Shown: positions 7,090 through 12,946 of the stretch, piece after piece
How positions within the stretch are numbered: position 1 is the first letter of the stretch
How the letters are laid out: every line of letters starts with the position of its first letter
Origin: an uncultured beta proteobacterium
GTDB lineage: Bacteria > Pseudomonadota > Gammaproteobacteria > Burkholderiales > Rhodocyclaceae
Length of the DNA stretch: 12,946 nucleotides
NCBI GenBank assembly: GCA_903930395.1
Contig: CAIYYE010000613.1
Span: 1-12,946, forward strand
Reading direction: 5' to 3'
Notes under the pieces: model-generated
What the model was told of the DNA's origin: nothing
Databases searched by the model: none
The model's input: the letters and a program-made list of their open reading frames with translations, nothing else
Made by a program: the position numbers and the translations under genes

Positions 7090-8486
7090 GAGCCTTCCAG
7101 AACGACACAGTTCTTGCCGCGCATCTTGGCCACATAGCTGGCATCGTCAGCCCGGCGGATCAGTGTGCTTTCGGTGTCGGTCGGCCGGTGACAGGAAACG
7201 CCGATACTGACGGTACAGCAGATTTTTTCCCCGCTTGGCGCCATCGTTGCCTGCTCGGCAAACAGCATCCGCAGCCGCTCGGCCAGCCCCATGGCAGCGA
7301 CCGCATCGGCCTCCGGCATGAGCACGACAAATTCCTCTCCACCATAGCGATAGGCGCTATCGGAACGACGCAGGCAGTGGCGAATTGCGTCAGCCAGGTT
7401 CTGCAACACCTTGTCGCCTTCGAGATGCCCAAAGCGATCGTTGATGCTCTTGAAATTGTCGCAGTCAAGCACCAGCAGGGCCAATGGCCGGCTATAGCGG
7501 GTCGCCCGCTCGAGTTCTCCCGGCAGCCGCTCGTGCAGGTAGCGGGAGTTGTACAGGCCAGTCAGCGAATCGGTCTGGCTCAGGGAACGATAGCGTTCTT
7601 CACTCTCACGCAGCGCCTCCTCGGCACGACGACGTTCACTCACATCCTGCAGGGTTTCGATGGCGCCGACGATCTCGCCTTTGGCATTGCGCAGCGGTGC
7701 TGCCGTAAAAAACAGCCAGCGCCCGCTTTCACCGAAATGCGGGAAAAAATCCTCGGCCTCGTAGCAGCCCGGGAGCAGTACGGAATGCCTGAAACGTCCG
7801 TGATACAGGCGGTCTACCGCATCTTCCCTGGCATCATCGAGGACCAGATCGGCCATGATCGGTCGCTCCGAGGCGTAAAACGCCTTCCACTGCATGCGGG
7901 TGCCGATGATGTGACTGGCCAGCGTGCCGGTCATCACCTCGCAGGCCCGGTTCCAGTGCGTTACACGGTGGGCGGCATCGATGACCAGCGTCGCCACCGA
8001 GGAGCCATCGACGATCTGCGCCAGATAGGCTTCGCTGTCGCGCAAGGCAGCCTCGGCGCGGCGCCTTTCAGTCACGTCCTGGAGGGTTTCAATGGCACCG
8101 ATGATGTCGCCGGCGGCATTGCGTATCGCCGCTGCCGTAAAAAAAAGCCAGCGGCCGCCATCGAAATCGGGAAAGAAGTCTTCGGCTTCGTAGGCATCGT
8201 CGAGCAAGACCGAACGCCTGAATTTGCCATCGTAATAGCGCTCGAACTCGTCGACACTTGCGCCATCGACCACCAGATCGGCGAGCAGCGGCCTTGCGCT
8301 GTCGTAGAAGGCCCGCCAATGCTCGGAGCGGCCCAGCATGCCGGCGGCAGAAACCCCGGTCAGCACGGCGCAGGCCCGGTTCCAGTGCGTCACCCGATGC
8401 GCGTCATCGATGACGATGGTGGCCACCGGATTACCTTCAACCAACTGCGCCAAGGCTATGTTGCTGCCCTCTGTTGTACGCGGCAT
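7080..8486 (-). CDS. Diguanylate cyclase with two tandem PAS domains (PAS-PAS-GGDEF)
   Basis: A 468-aa cytosolic protein with no membrane segment. Two closely similar PAS domains span residues ~15-140 and ~158-284; each begins with VAT-(I/L)-VID and RVTHWNRAC, has RWLFFTAA, and ends in GAIETLQDV(T/S)ERRRAE. A short coiled linker leads to a GGDEF domain (~300-468). The active site is GGEEF (382-386), and the RRSD I-site for product inhibition (373-376) lies five residues before it; DSLTGLYN and YVAKMRGKN are intact. It should therefore make c-di-GMP from two GTP in response to an unknown PAS signal. The ATG at 8486 has AGAAGG about 9 nt upstream. It is convergent with the RlmN-like gene and divergent from nth (51 nt between starts). 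Its presence between rsx and nth is unlike the enteric arrangement. Confidence 0.93.
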   Translation of the reverse strand: MPRTTEGSNIALAQLVEGNPVATIVIDDAHRVTHWNRACAVLTGVSAAGMLGRSEHWRAFYDSARPLLADLVVDGASVDEFERYYDGKFRRSVLLDDAYEAEDFFPDFDGGRWLFFTAAAIRNAAGDIIGAIETLQDVTERRRAEAALRDSEAYLAQIVDGSSVATLVIDAAHRVTHWNRACEVMTGTLASHIIGTRMQWKAFYASERPIMADLVLDDAREDAVDRLYHGRFRHSVLLPGCYEAEDFFPHFGESGRWLFFTAAPLRNAKGEIVGAIETLQDVSERRRAEEALRESEERYRSLSQTDSLTGLYNSRYLHERLPGELERATRYSRPLALLVLDCDNFKSINDRFGHLEGDKVLQNLADAIRHCLRRSDSAYRYGGEEFVVLMPEADAVAAMGLAERLRMLFAEQATMAPSGEKICCTVSIGVSCHRPTDTESTLIRRADDASYVAKMRGKNCVVLEGSAD

Positions 8487-8537
8487 GGGAGTCTGCCTTC
8501 TCTGTCAGGTAGAATTTGTTTTCTGTTTCCCGACAAT

Positions 8538-9215
8538 ATGGCGCATTCAGCCGCGCCTGACAATCCACCTTCGCCGCCCGCCGTGAAAAAAGCCGATATC
8601 GAGCAGTTCTACTCCCGCCTGCGCGACGCCAACCCGGCGCCGACGACCGAACTGCACTACGCAACCCCCTTCCAGTTGCTGATCGCGGTCATCCTGTCGG
8701 CACAAGCGACCGATGTCGGGGTCAACAAGGCGACTGTCCGCCTCTTTCCCGTGGCACCGACGCCGGCCACCATGCTGGCCCTGGGCGAAGAAGGGCTGAC
8801 CGACTACATCAAGACCATAGGCCTGTTCCGGACCAAGGCCAGGAACGTCATCGCCACCTGCCGCCTGTTGCTCGAGCGGCATGACGGCGAGGTACCCGAT
8901 GACCGGGCCAGCCTCGAAGCCCTGCCCGGCGTAGGCCGCAAGACGGCCAATGTCGTCCTCAACACGGCTTTCGGCCAGCCGACCATTGCCGTTGACACGC
9001 ACATTTTCCGGCTTGGCAACCGCACCGGGCTGGCTCCGGGCAAGACCGTCGAGGAAGTCGAGAAGAAGCTGCTCCGGGTGACCCCCGACGCATTCAAAAA
9101 AGATGCCCACCACTGGCTGATCCTGCACGGCCGCTATATTTGCAAGGCACGCCAGCCGGATTGCGGCCGCTGCATCGTGCTCGACCTGTGCGCCTACAAG
9201 AGCAAAAGCGTATGA
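8538..9215 (+). CDS. nth: Endonuclease III (DNA glycosylase/AP lyase)
   Basis: A bifunctional base-excision repair enzyme that removes oxidised pyrimidines and nicks the abasic site. The HhH-GPD signature is intact: LPGVGRKTANVVLNTAFG with catalytic Lys135, then VDTHIFR with catalytic Asp153. The C-terminal [4Fe-4S] loop C-x6-C-x2-C-x5-C is at Cys202/209/212/218. From ATG 8538 the protein is 225 aa. An alternative GTG at 8583 gives 210 aa, almost exactly the E. coli length (211), and would number the catalytic residues Lys120 and Asp138 as in E. coli. Neither start has a clear ribosome-binding site, so the first 15 residues (Pro/Ala-rich) are uncertain. The frame is open far upstream, but that part is antisense to the cyclase gene. 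In E. coli nth follows rsxE directly. Confidence 0.95.
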   Translation: MAHSAAPDNPPSPPAVKKADIEQFYSRLRDANPAPTTELHYATPFQLLIAVILSAQATDVGVNKATVRLFPVAPTPATMLALGEEGLTDYIKTIGLFRTKARNVIATCRLLLERHDGEVPDDRASLEALPGVGRKTANVVLNTAFGQPTIAVDTHIFRLGNRTGLAPGKTVEEVEKKLLRVTPDAFKKDAHHWLILHGRYICKARQPDCGRCIVLDLCAYKSKSV

Positions 9216-10228
9216 AGGCAGCCAGTGCGCTCATTGCCGGCCAGCGGGCAGAACCGGAACTGGCCCGCGAGGCCGTCCAGGCGGCATTGGCGGCGGCCGG
9301 GCTGGGGCGGGCCGACAACGTCATCCTTTTCCTGAGCCGCGACTTCAGCCGCCACCCGCAACCTGCCGTCCTCGCCGCAGCGCGTGCCGCCGGCTGCCTT
9401 GCCGTGTGCGGCGCGACGGCCAGCGGCCTGTTCACGGAAGTCGGTTGGCAACTTGACCAGCCAGCCGCTGCCGCCCTCGTCTACGCAACGCCGCCTGGCA
9501 AGCCGGTGACGGAATCACCACTGCTTTCCTTCAGTGGCCACGGCCGGCTGCCCTTCGAGTGGCAGGATGGTGCGGCGAGGGCCGGGCTGCTCGACGCCGA
9601 CGCGGCCACCTGGGCGCATGGCCGCAGCAACGAAGACGGCTGCGCCGAATTTCGTCTGCCCGGCCTGCATGGCCGCCTGCTCCGCTCGTCCGGATTGCGC
9701 CTGCTCGGCGATCCGCAGCCGGTCGAGCAGTGCATCACGTACGATTTGCGTCGGGTGGGTGGACACAGTGCACTCGACAGCCTGCGCCGCGCCCTGCCGG
9801 CGGAACTGCGCGAATACCCGCCGCTGCACCAGATCTGCGCACTACGCCGGCCGGATGCGCCCGGCATCGCCCTGCTCTCAGCCAATGCCGATGGCTCGCT
9901 GACCCTGGCCGAGACTCTGCACGAGGGCGAGACGATCACCTGGGCCATCCGCCAGCCACTCGCCGCCGAACAGGAAATGCGTCAGGTCCTGGCCTCTGCG
10001 GCAAAGGGCCATAAGCCACCCGGCTTCGCCCTGATGTTTTCCTGCATCGGCCGCGGCCCGCTGTTCTACGGCGACGATGACCGTGACCTCGTCGCCTTCC
10101 GCGACACCTTCCCCGACACACCCCTGCTCGGCGCCTACGGCACCGGTCAAATCGCCCCGCTGGCCGGGCACAACCGCCTGTTCCACAACACCGCACTCAC
10201 CTTATTGTTCGAAAGTAGCCATGTTTAA
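9212..10228 (+). CDS. FIST-domain (FIST_N/FIST_C) sensory protein
   Basis: A 338-aa protein with no signal peptide or clear membrane span. The N-terminal half (e.g. NVILFLSRDFS, CGATASGLF) fits FIST_N. The C-terminal part has FSCIGRGPLFYG (276-287) and TPLLGAYGTGQIAP (303-316), the most recognisable FIST_C signature. FIST domains are proposed to sense small ligands and are often fused or linked to GGDEF, EAL or chemotaxis proteins; this one stands alone. ATG 9212 is chosen because it overlaps the nth stop (ATGA), suggesting coupled translation; in-frame starts further upstream lie inside nth. The 3' end overlaps the DUF1841 gene by 8 nt. The ligand and target are unknown, but a diguanylate cyclase gene lies just across nth. 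Confidence 0.82.
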   Translation: MKAASALIAGQRAEPELAREAVQAALAAAGLGRADNVILFLSRDFSRHPQPAVLAAARAAGCLAVCGATASGLFTEVGWQLDQPAAAALVYATPPGKPVTESPLLSFSGHGRLPFEWQDGAARAGLLDADAATWAHGRSNEDGCAEFRLPGLHGRLLRSSGLRLLGDPQPVEQCITYDLRRVGGHSALDSLRRALPAELREYPPLHQICALRRPDAPGIALLSANADGSLTLAETLHEGETITWAIRQPLAAEQEMRQVLASAAKGHKPPGFALMFSCIGRGPLFYGDDDRDLVAFRDTFPDTPLLGAYGTGQIAPLAGHNRLFHNTALTLLFESSHV

Positions 10229-10652
10229 TCCCTCCCGCGAACAGGTCCGCCTCTTCTTTTGTGACGCCTGGAAAAAGCACATCGAGCGCCTGCCCCTGGT
10301 CGGCGCCGAAGTCACCGCCGCCGATATCGCCGCTCGCCACCCGGAATACCATTCGCTGCTGAGCGACCCGAAGGCCGCCGTCGAAAAGGAATGGACACCC
10401 GAAGGCGGCGCCATGAATCCCTTTCTCCACCTCTCGCTGCACCTCGCCATCCACGAACAGGTCAGCATCGACCAACCGCCGGGCATCCGCATGGCCTTCG
10501 ATCAACTGCGCGCCCGCATGGACCCGCACGATGCCGAACACATCCTGATCGACTGCCTGGGCGAAACCATCTGGCGCGCCCAGCGCGAAGGGCGGACTAT
10601 GGATGCGATGGCCTACGTTGATGCGGTGAAGCGCAAGTCGAGCCTGATCTAG
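10221..10652 (+). CDS. DUF1841 family protein
   Basis: A 143-aa soluble protein of unknown function. It matches the DUF1841 pattern: an N terminus MFNPSREQVRLFF, a central histidine-rich block NPFLHLSLHLAIHEQ, then SIDQPPGIR, and a C-terminal LGETIWRAQR. The clustered His residues (NPFLH-LSLH-LAIH) and later DPHDAEH could bind a metal, but this is only inference. The start at 10221 overlaps the end of the FIST gene by 8 nt in another frame, so the two are probably co-translated. An in-frame open stretch before it lies within the FIST gene and does not look like this family. Last gene of the nth-FIST-DUF1841 unit; it converges on the GspE-type ATPase gene 37 nt further on. Confidence 0.85.
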   Translation: MFNPSREQVRLFFCDAWKKHIERLPLVGAEVTAADIAARHPEYHSLLSDPKAAVEKEWTPEGGAMNPFLHLSLHLAIHEQVSIDQPPGIRMAFDQLRARMDPHDAEHILIDCLGETIWRAQREGRTMDAMAYVDAVKRKSSLI

Positions 10653-10689
10653 GATCGAGGAAGCAGGATTTAGCGGAGTTGGCCGCAGC

Positions 10690-12474
10690 CTAGCCTTCGT
10701 CCGAGGGCGGGGCGACCTTGATGACTTCTTCGAGCGAGGTCAGCCCCTGGGCCACCTTGAGGGCACCAGAGATGCGCAGGGGGCGCATGCCTTCGCGGAA
10801 AGCCTGTTCGCGCAACTTGGGAATTTCCGTCAGCGGCTTGATCTGGCGGCGAATCTCAGGCGAGTTCATGAGCAGTTCGTAGATGCCGACACGACCACTG
10901 TAGCCAGTCATCCGACATTCCAGACAACCGACCGGCTGCCAGATATGGCTGGGCTCGGCCGACTTCCATGGGGCAACGAGCGAGCGCCAGGCAGCGCGCT
11001 GATCCTCGCGCATTGGCACGGCCTTCTTGCAGTGCGGACAAAGTGTGCGGATCAGGCGCTGGGCCATGACGCCGAGCAGGGTCGAGTTGATCAGGTAGGC
11101 AGGGACGCCGAGGTCGAGCAGGCGGGTGATCGCCGACGGCGCATCGTTGGTATGCAGCGTGGACAGCACGAGGTGACCGGTGAGCGCCGCCTGAATGGCC
11201 ATTTCGGCCGTTTCGAGATCGCGGATTTCGCCGATCATGACGATATCCGGGTCCTGCCGCATGAGGGCGCGCACACCGTCGGAGAAGCCGAGTTCGATGC
11301 CGGGCTGGACCTGCATCTGGTTGAAGGCGGCTTCGACCATTTCAATCGGGTCTTCGATGGTGCAGACATTCACTTCCGGCGTTGCCAACTGCTTGAGCGT
11401 CGTATAGAGCGTGGTCGTCTTGCCCGAGCCGGTCGGGCCGGTGACCAGGATGATGCCGTTCGGCGTCGCCGTCATCTGCTTCCAGCGCACCTGATCATCA
11501 TCAGAGAAACCGAGCGAACGAAAGTCGCGGACCAGCACTTCCGGGTCGAAAATGCGCATCACGAGCTTTTCGCCAAAAGCCGTCGGCAGCGTCGACAAAC
11601 GCAGTTCAACCTCCTGCCCGGCTGGCGTCCGCGTCTTGATCCGGCCGTCCTGCGGGCGGCGCTTTTCGATGACGTCCATGCGGCCAAGCAGCTTGATACG
11701 GCTGGTCATGGCGTTCATGACCGCCATCGGAATCTGGTAGACCTGATGCAGCACGCCATCGATGCGGAAGCGGACGATGCCGAGATCGCGCCGCGGCTCG
11801 ATGTGGATATCGGAAGCGCGCTGATCGAAAGCGTACTGCCACAGCCAGTCGACGATATGGACGATATGCTGGTCGTTGGCATCGAACTGCTTGTTGGCCT
11901 TGCCCAGCTCGACCAGTTGCTCGAAGCTCGACAAGCCGGACGTCACCTCGCCCTTGGCGGCGGCCTTTTTGACCGACTTGGCGAGGTTGAAGAACTCGAC
12001 GAGGTAGCGGCTGATGTCCTCAGGATTGGCCATGACCCGGCGAATCTGCTTGCGCAGGATGGTCTGCAACTCCTCGACCCATTCGCGAACAAAAGGCTCG
12101 GCCGTCGCAATGACGATCTCGCGTGTCGTGACCTGCACCGGCAGGATGCCGAAGCGGGCCGCATAGGCGCTCGACATGACCTCCGCGACACCGGTGAAAT
12201 CGATCTTGAGCGGGTCGATATGCTGGTAGTCGAGGCCGGTACGATTGGCCAGCCATTCGGTCAGCACTTCGAGCGACAACAAGCGGGCGGGCGGCTCGGG
12301 ATTGCGCCATTTCTGATCGGCCACGACGATCAGCGGATGCACCTTGCCCCCATGCAGACGACGCTCGCTCTTGAGCAGGTCAGCCGCCTCCTGGCCGACC
12401 AGCTTGTCCGCCACCATCCAGTCAAGCACTTCGCTCAGTGCCAGGCGATGTTCGCCGATGTTCTTGTCGCTCAT
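10690..12474 (-). CDS. GspE/PilB-family secretion or pilus assembly ATPase
   Basis: A 594-aa hexameric-type ATPase of the type II secretion/type IV pilus family. The N-terminal ~160 residues resemble the T2SSE_N/MshEN region and are divergent. RASDIHIEP (219-227) begins the ATPase core, followed by Walker A GPTGSGKT (346-353), an Asp box CTIEDPIE (371-378), Walker B DPDIVMIGEIRD (408-419) and the His box LVLSTLHTND. A tetracysteine zinc site is intact: Cys479/482 (CPHC) and Cys517/520 (CLEC). All catalytic motifs are present, so it should be active. No platform, pseudopilin or secretin genes lie within 12 kb on this side, so it is an orphan here and cannot be assigned to PilB or GspE. The start is ATG 12474 (MSDKNIGEHR); the frame stays open upstream only because of base composition, and that stretch is antisense to the next gene. 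Confidence 0.93.
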   Translation of the reverse strand: MSDKNIGEHRLALSEVLDWMVADKLVGQEAADLLKSERRLHGGKVHPLIVVADQKWRNPEPPARLLSLEVLTEWLANRTGLDYQHIDPLKIDFTGVAEVMSSAYAARFGILPVQVTTREIVIATAEPFVREWVEELQTILRKQIRRVMANPEDISRYLVEFFNLAKSVKKAAAKGEVTSGLSSFEQLVELGKANKQFDANDQHIVHIVDWLWQYAFDQRASDIHIEPRRDLGIVRFRIDGVLHQVYQIPMAVMNAMTSRIKLLGRMDVIEKRRPQDGRIKTRTPAGQEVELRLSTLPTAFGEKLVMRIFDPEVLVRDFRSLGFSDDDQVRWKQMTATPNGIILVTGPTGSGKTTTLYTTLKQLATPEVNVCTIEDPIEMVEAAFNQMQVQPGIELGFSDGVRALMRQDPDIVMIGEIRDLETAEMAIQAALTGHLVLSTLHTNDAPSAITRLLDLGVPAYLINSTLLGVMAQRLIRTLCPHCKKAVPMREDQRAAWRSLVAPWKSAEPSHIWQPVGCLECRMTGYSGRVGIYELLMNSPEIRRQIKPLTEIPKLREQAFREGMRPLRISGALKVAQGLTSLEEVIKVAPPSDEG

Positions 12475-12481
12475 GCGCGGC

Positions 12482-12490
12482 AATATAGCA
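12482..12490 (-). promoter_or_regulatory. Extended -10-like element just before the GspE-type gene
   Basis: On the minus strand TGC-TATATT (12490-12482) matches an extended -10 (TGn plus TATAAT-like). It ends 7 nt before the ATG at 12474, so transcription would begin at or next to the start codon. No Shine-Dalgarno sequence lies between them. No convincing -35 at 17 nt is seen, though extended -10 promoters may not need one. Confidence 0.35.
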
Positions 12491-12498
12491 TGCAGCCG

Positions 12499-12513
12499 GT
12501 AACGATTTGTAAC
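12499..12513 (+). promoter_or_regulatory. CpxR-like direct repeat GTAAC-N5-GTAAC
   Basis: Two GTAAC half-sites at 12499-12503 and 12509-12513 are spaced ten bases apart, one helical turn. This is the layout of OmpR-family response regulator sites; the enteric CpxR consensus is GTAAA-N5-GTAAA. It lies in the 135-nt divergent region between the GspE-type gene and the exported Cys-rich protein, so it could serve either. Both half-sites differ from the CpxR consensus at the fifth base, and no regulator is encoded nearby. Confidence 0.3.
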
Positions 12514-12550
12514 TGGCAAGGCCTCTGTTTGCACTCCCTTACAACTTGCC
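12507..12550. repeat. Interleaved inverted repeats in the divergent intergenic region
   Basis: TTGTAA (12507-12512) is matched by its complement TTACAA (12539-12544), and GGCAAG (12515-12520) by CTTGCC (12545-12550). The order A-B-A'-B' means that the pairs cannot nest as one hairpin. They could be two protein-binding dyads or coincidence. The remaining intergenic bases hold a TAAAAT (12574-12579) usable as a -10 for the rightward gene, with no good -35. Confidence 0.25.
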
Positions 12551-12597
12551 GCCGGAATCATCGCCATGACGCCTAAAATCAAGTCGAACCCACTCGC

Positions 12598-12603
12598 AAG
12601 GAG
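12598..12603 (+). promoter_or_regulatory. Strong ribosome-binding site for the Cys-rich exported protein
   Basis: AAGGAG lies six bases before ATG 12610. Together with the signal peptide that follows, it fixes the start of the last gene and supports it being real, rather than the long antisense frame that runs through the same bases. Confidence 0.75.
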
Positions 12604-12609
12604 CGAAAA

Positions 12610-12946
12610 ATGAAAACCCGTCTGATAATGATCGCCAGTGCCTTGGTTGCTTCGATGATCTGCCTGCCCGCCAGCGCCCAGCCCGGCCCCGGCATGGGTG
12701 GCGGCATGGCCCCGGGCATGAGCGATGGCATGGCCCAAGGCGGCGGTCCGGGCGCCAGGGCGCCGCGCGACTGCAACAAGGCCCCCAACCCCGCCGCCTG
12801 CACCGCTCACCGCGAAGCGCGCGCCACTGCCCGCGACGCCTGCAAGAGTACCGCCGGCCCGCAACGCCGCCAGTGTCTGCATGAGCAGATGCGCAACTTC
12901 GACTGCGCCAAGGCCGGCAACATGCAGCAATGCGAAGCGCGAAAAG
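12610..12946 (+). CDS. Exported small Cys-patterned protein of unknown function (3' end cut off)
   Basis: I do not recognise this gene. At least 112 residues are visible and the frame is still open at the window end. Residues 1-23 form a classical signal peptide (MKTR, a hydrophobic core, then ASA before Gln24), so the mature protein is probably periplasmic. Residues 24-50 are Gly/Met/Pro-rich with repeated GM steps. After that six cysteines occur at 55, 64, 78, 89, 99 and 108. The C-x8-C spacing of 55/64 recurs at 99/108, with DC-x-KA-x-N before the second Cys in both places; this suggests tandem ~44-residue units, with the second one cut off here. The paired cysteines may form disulfides. 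It weakly recalls PsiF-like or Spy/CpxP-like small periplasmic proteins, but without a clear match. It has a strong AAGGAG ribosome-binding site and is divergent from the GspE-type gene. Confidence 0.7.
   Translation, partial: MKTRLIMIASALVASMICLPASAQPGPGMGGGMAPGMSDGMAQGGGPGARAPRDCNKAPNPAACTAHREARATARDACKSTAGPQRRQCLHEQMRNFDCAKAGNMQQCEARK

Noticed and set aside
8510..8515. TAGAAT as a -10 element for nth
   Set aside because: The position is plausible (22 nt before ATG 8538), but no -35 element or extended -10 TG is present, so there is not enough to call a promoter.
7188..8537. Long upstream extension of the nth frame, suggesting a large fusion protein
   Set aside because: These codons are antisense to the PAS-PAS-GGDEF gene and encode no domain. 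Endonuclease III is complete from 8538 or 8583.
10643..10660. Hairpin at the end of the DUF1841 gene (CCTGATC-TAG-GATCGAGG) as a terminator
   Set aside because: It has only seven paired bases with a bulge and only three Ts further on, and the stop codon lies in the loop. It is too weak to call.
10945..12576. 543-codon open frame on the plus strand
   Set aside because: It is fully antisense to the GspE-type ATPase gene. The translation is His/Asp/Arg-rich without any recognisable family, typical of an antisense shadow.
12475..12930. Upstream extension of the GspE-type frame to 12930
   Set aside because: The added residues are low complexity, lie antisense to the exported Cys protein gene, and are not family-like. 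ATG 12474 gives a normal N terminus.
1..12946. Defence system, mobile element, CRISPR or integrated element
   Set aside because: No transposase, integrase, repeat array, tRNA-flanked boundary or composition break is visible. Nearly all genes are recognisable chromosomal families.

Overview
The window is about 13 kb of dense, GC-rich bacterial chromosome. Gene content and protein sequences point to a betaproteobacterium, most likely a Rhodocyclales-type organism (Dechloromonas/Azonexus-like). This placement is inference from familiarity with the families, not from a search. Almost every base is coding. There are no tRNA, rRNA, CRISPR, insertion-sequence or phage signals.

Layout. (1) 2-625: the 3' end of pyrD (class 2 dihydroorotate dehydrogenase), cut by the window edge. 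(2) 698-5976: a complete, tightly coupled rsxABCDGE (rnf) operon for the membrane ion-translocating ferredoxin:NAD+ oxidoreductase/SoxR-reducing complex. A good sigma70-type promoter lies just upstream, and a divergent RlmN/Cfr-family radical SAM methyltransferase (6018-7064) follows on the same strand. (3) 7080-8486, minus strand: a diguanylate cyclase with two near-duplicate PAS domains, convergent with the methyltransferase gene. (4) 8538-10652, plus strand: nth (endonuclease III), a FIST-domain sensor protein and a DUF1841 protein, whose reading frames overlap one another. (5) 10690-12474, minus strand: an orphan GspE/PilB-family secretion or pilus ATPase. (6) 12475-12609: a divergent intergenic region. 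(7) 12610 to the end: an exported Cys-patterned small protein, truncated by the window edge.

How the parts relate. Rsx/Rnf is an Fe-S/flavin electron-transfer complex; nth and the radical SAM enzyme are both Fe-S proteins. In Escherichia coli nth directly follows rsxE. Here the rsx-nth neighbourhood is kept but is interrupted by the RlmN-like gene and an inverted c-di-GMP synthase gene. FIST, PAS-GGDEF and the GspE-type ATPase are compatible with a surface or motility signalling theme, but the sequence does not prove that they work together.

No clearly new multi-gene system is visible. The best leads are the exported Cys-repeat protein with a CpxR-like direct repeat upstream, the RlmN-like paralogue attached to the rsx operon, the nth-FIST-DUF1841 coupling, and the recently duplicated PAS domains.
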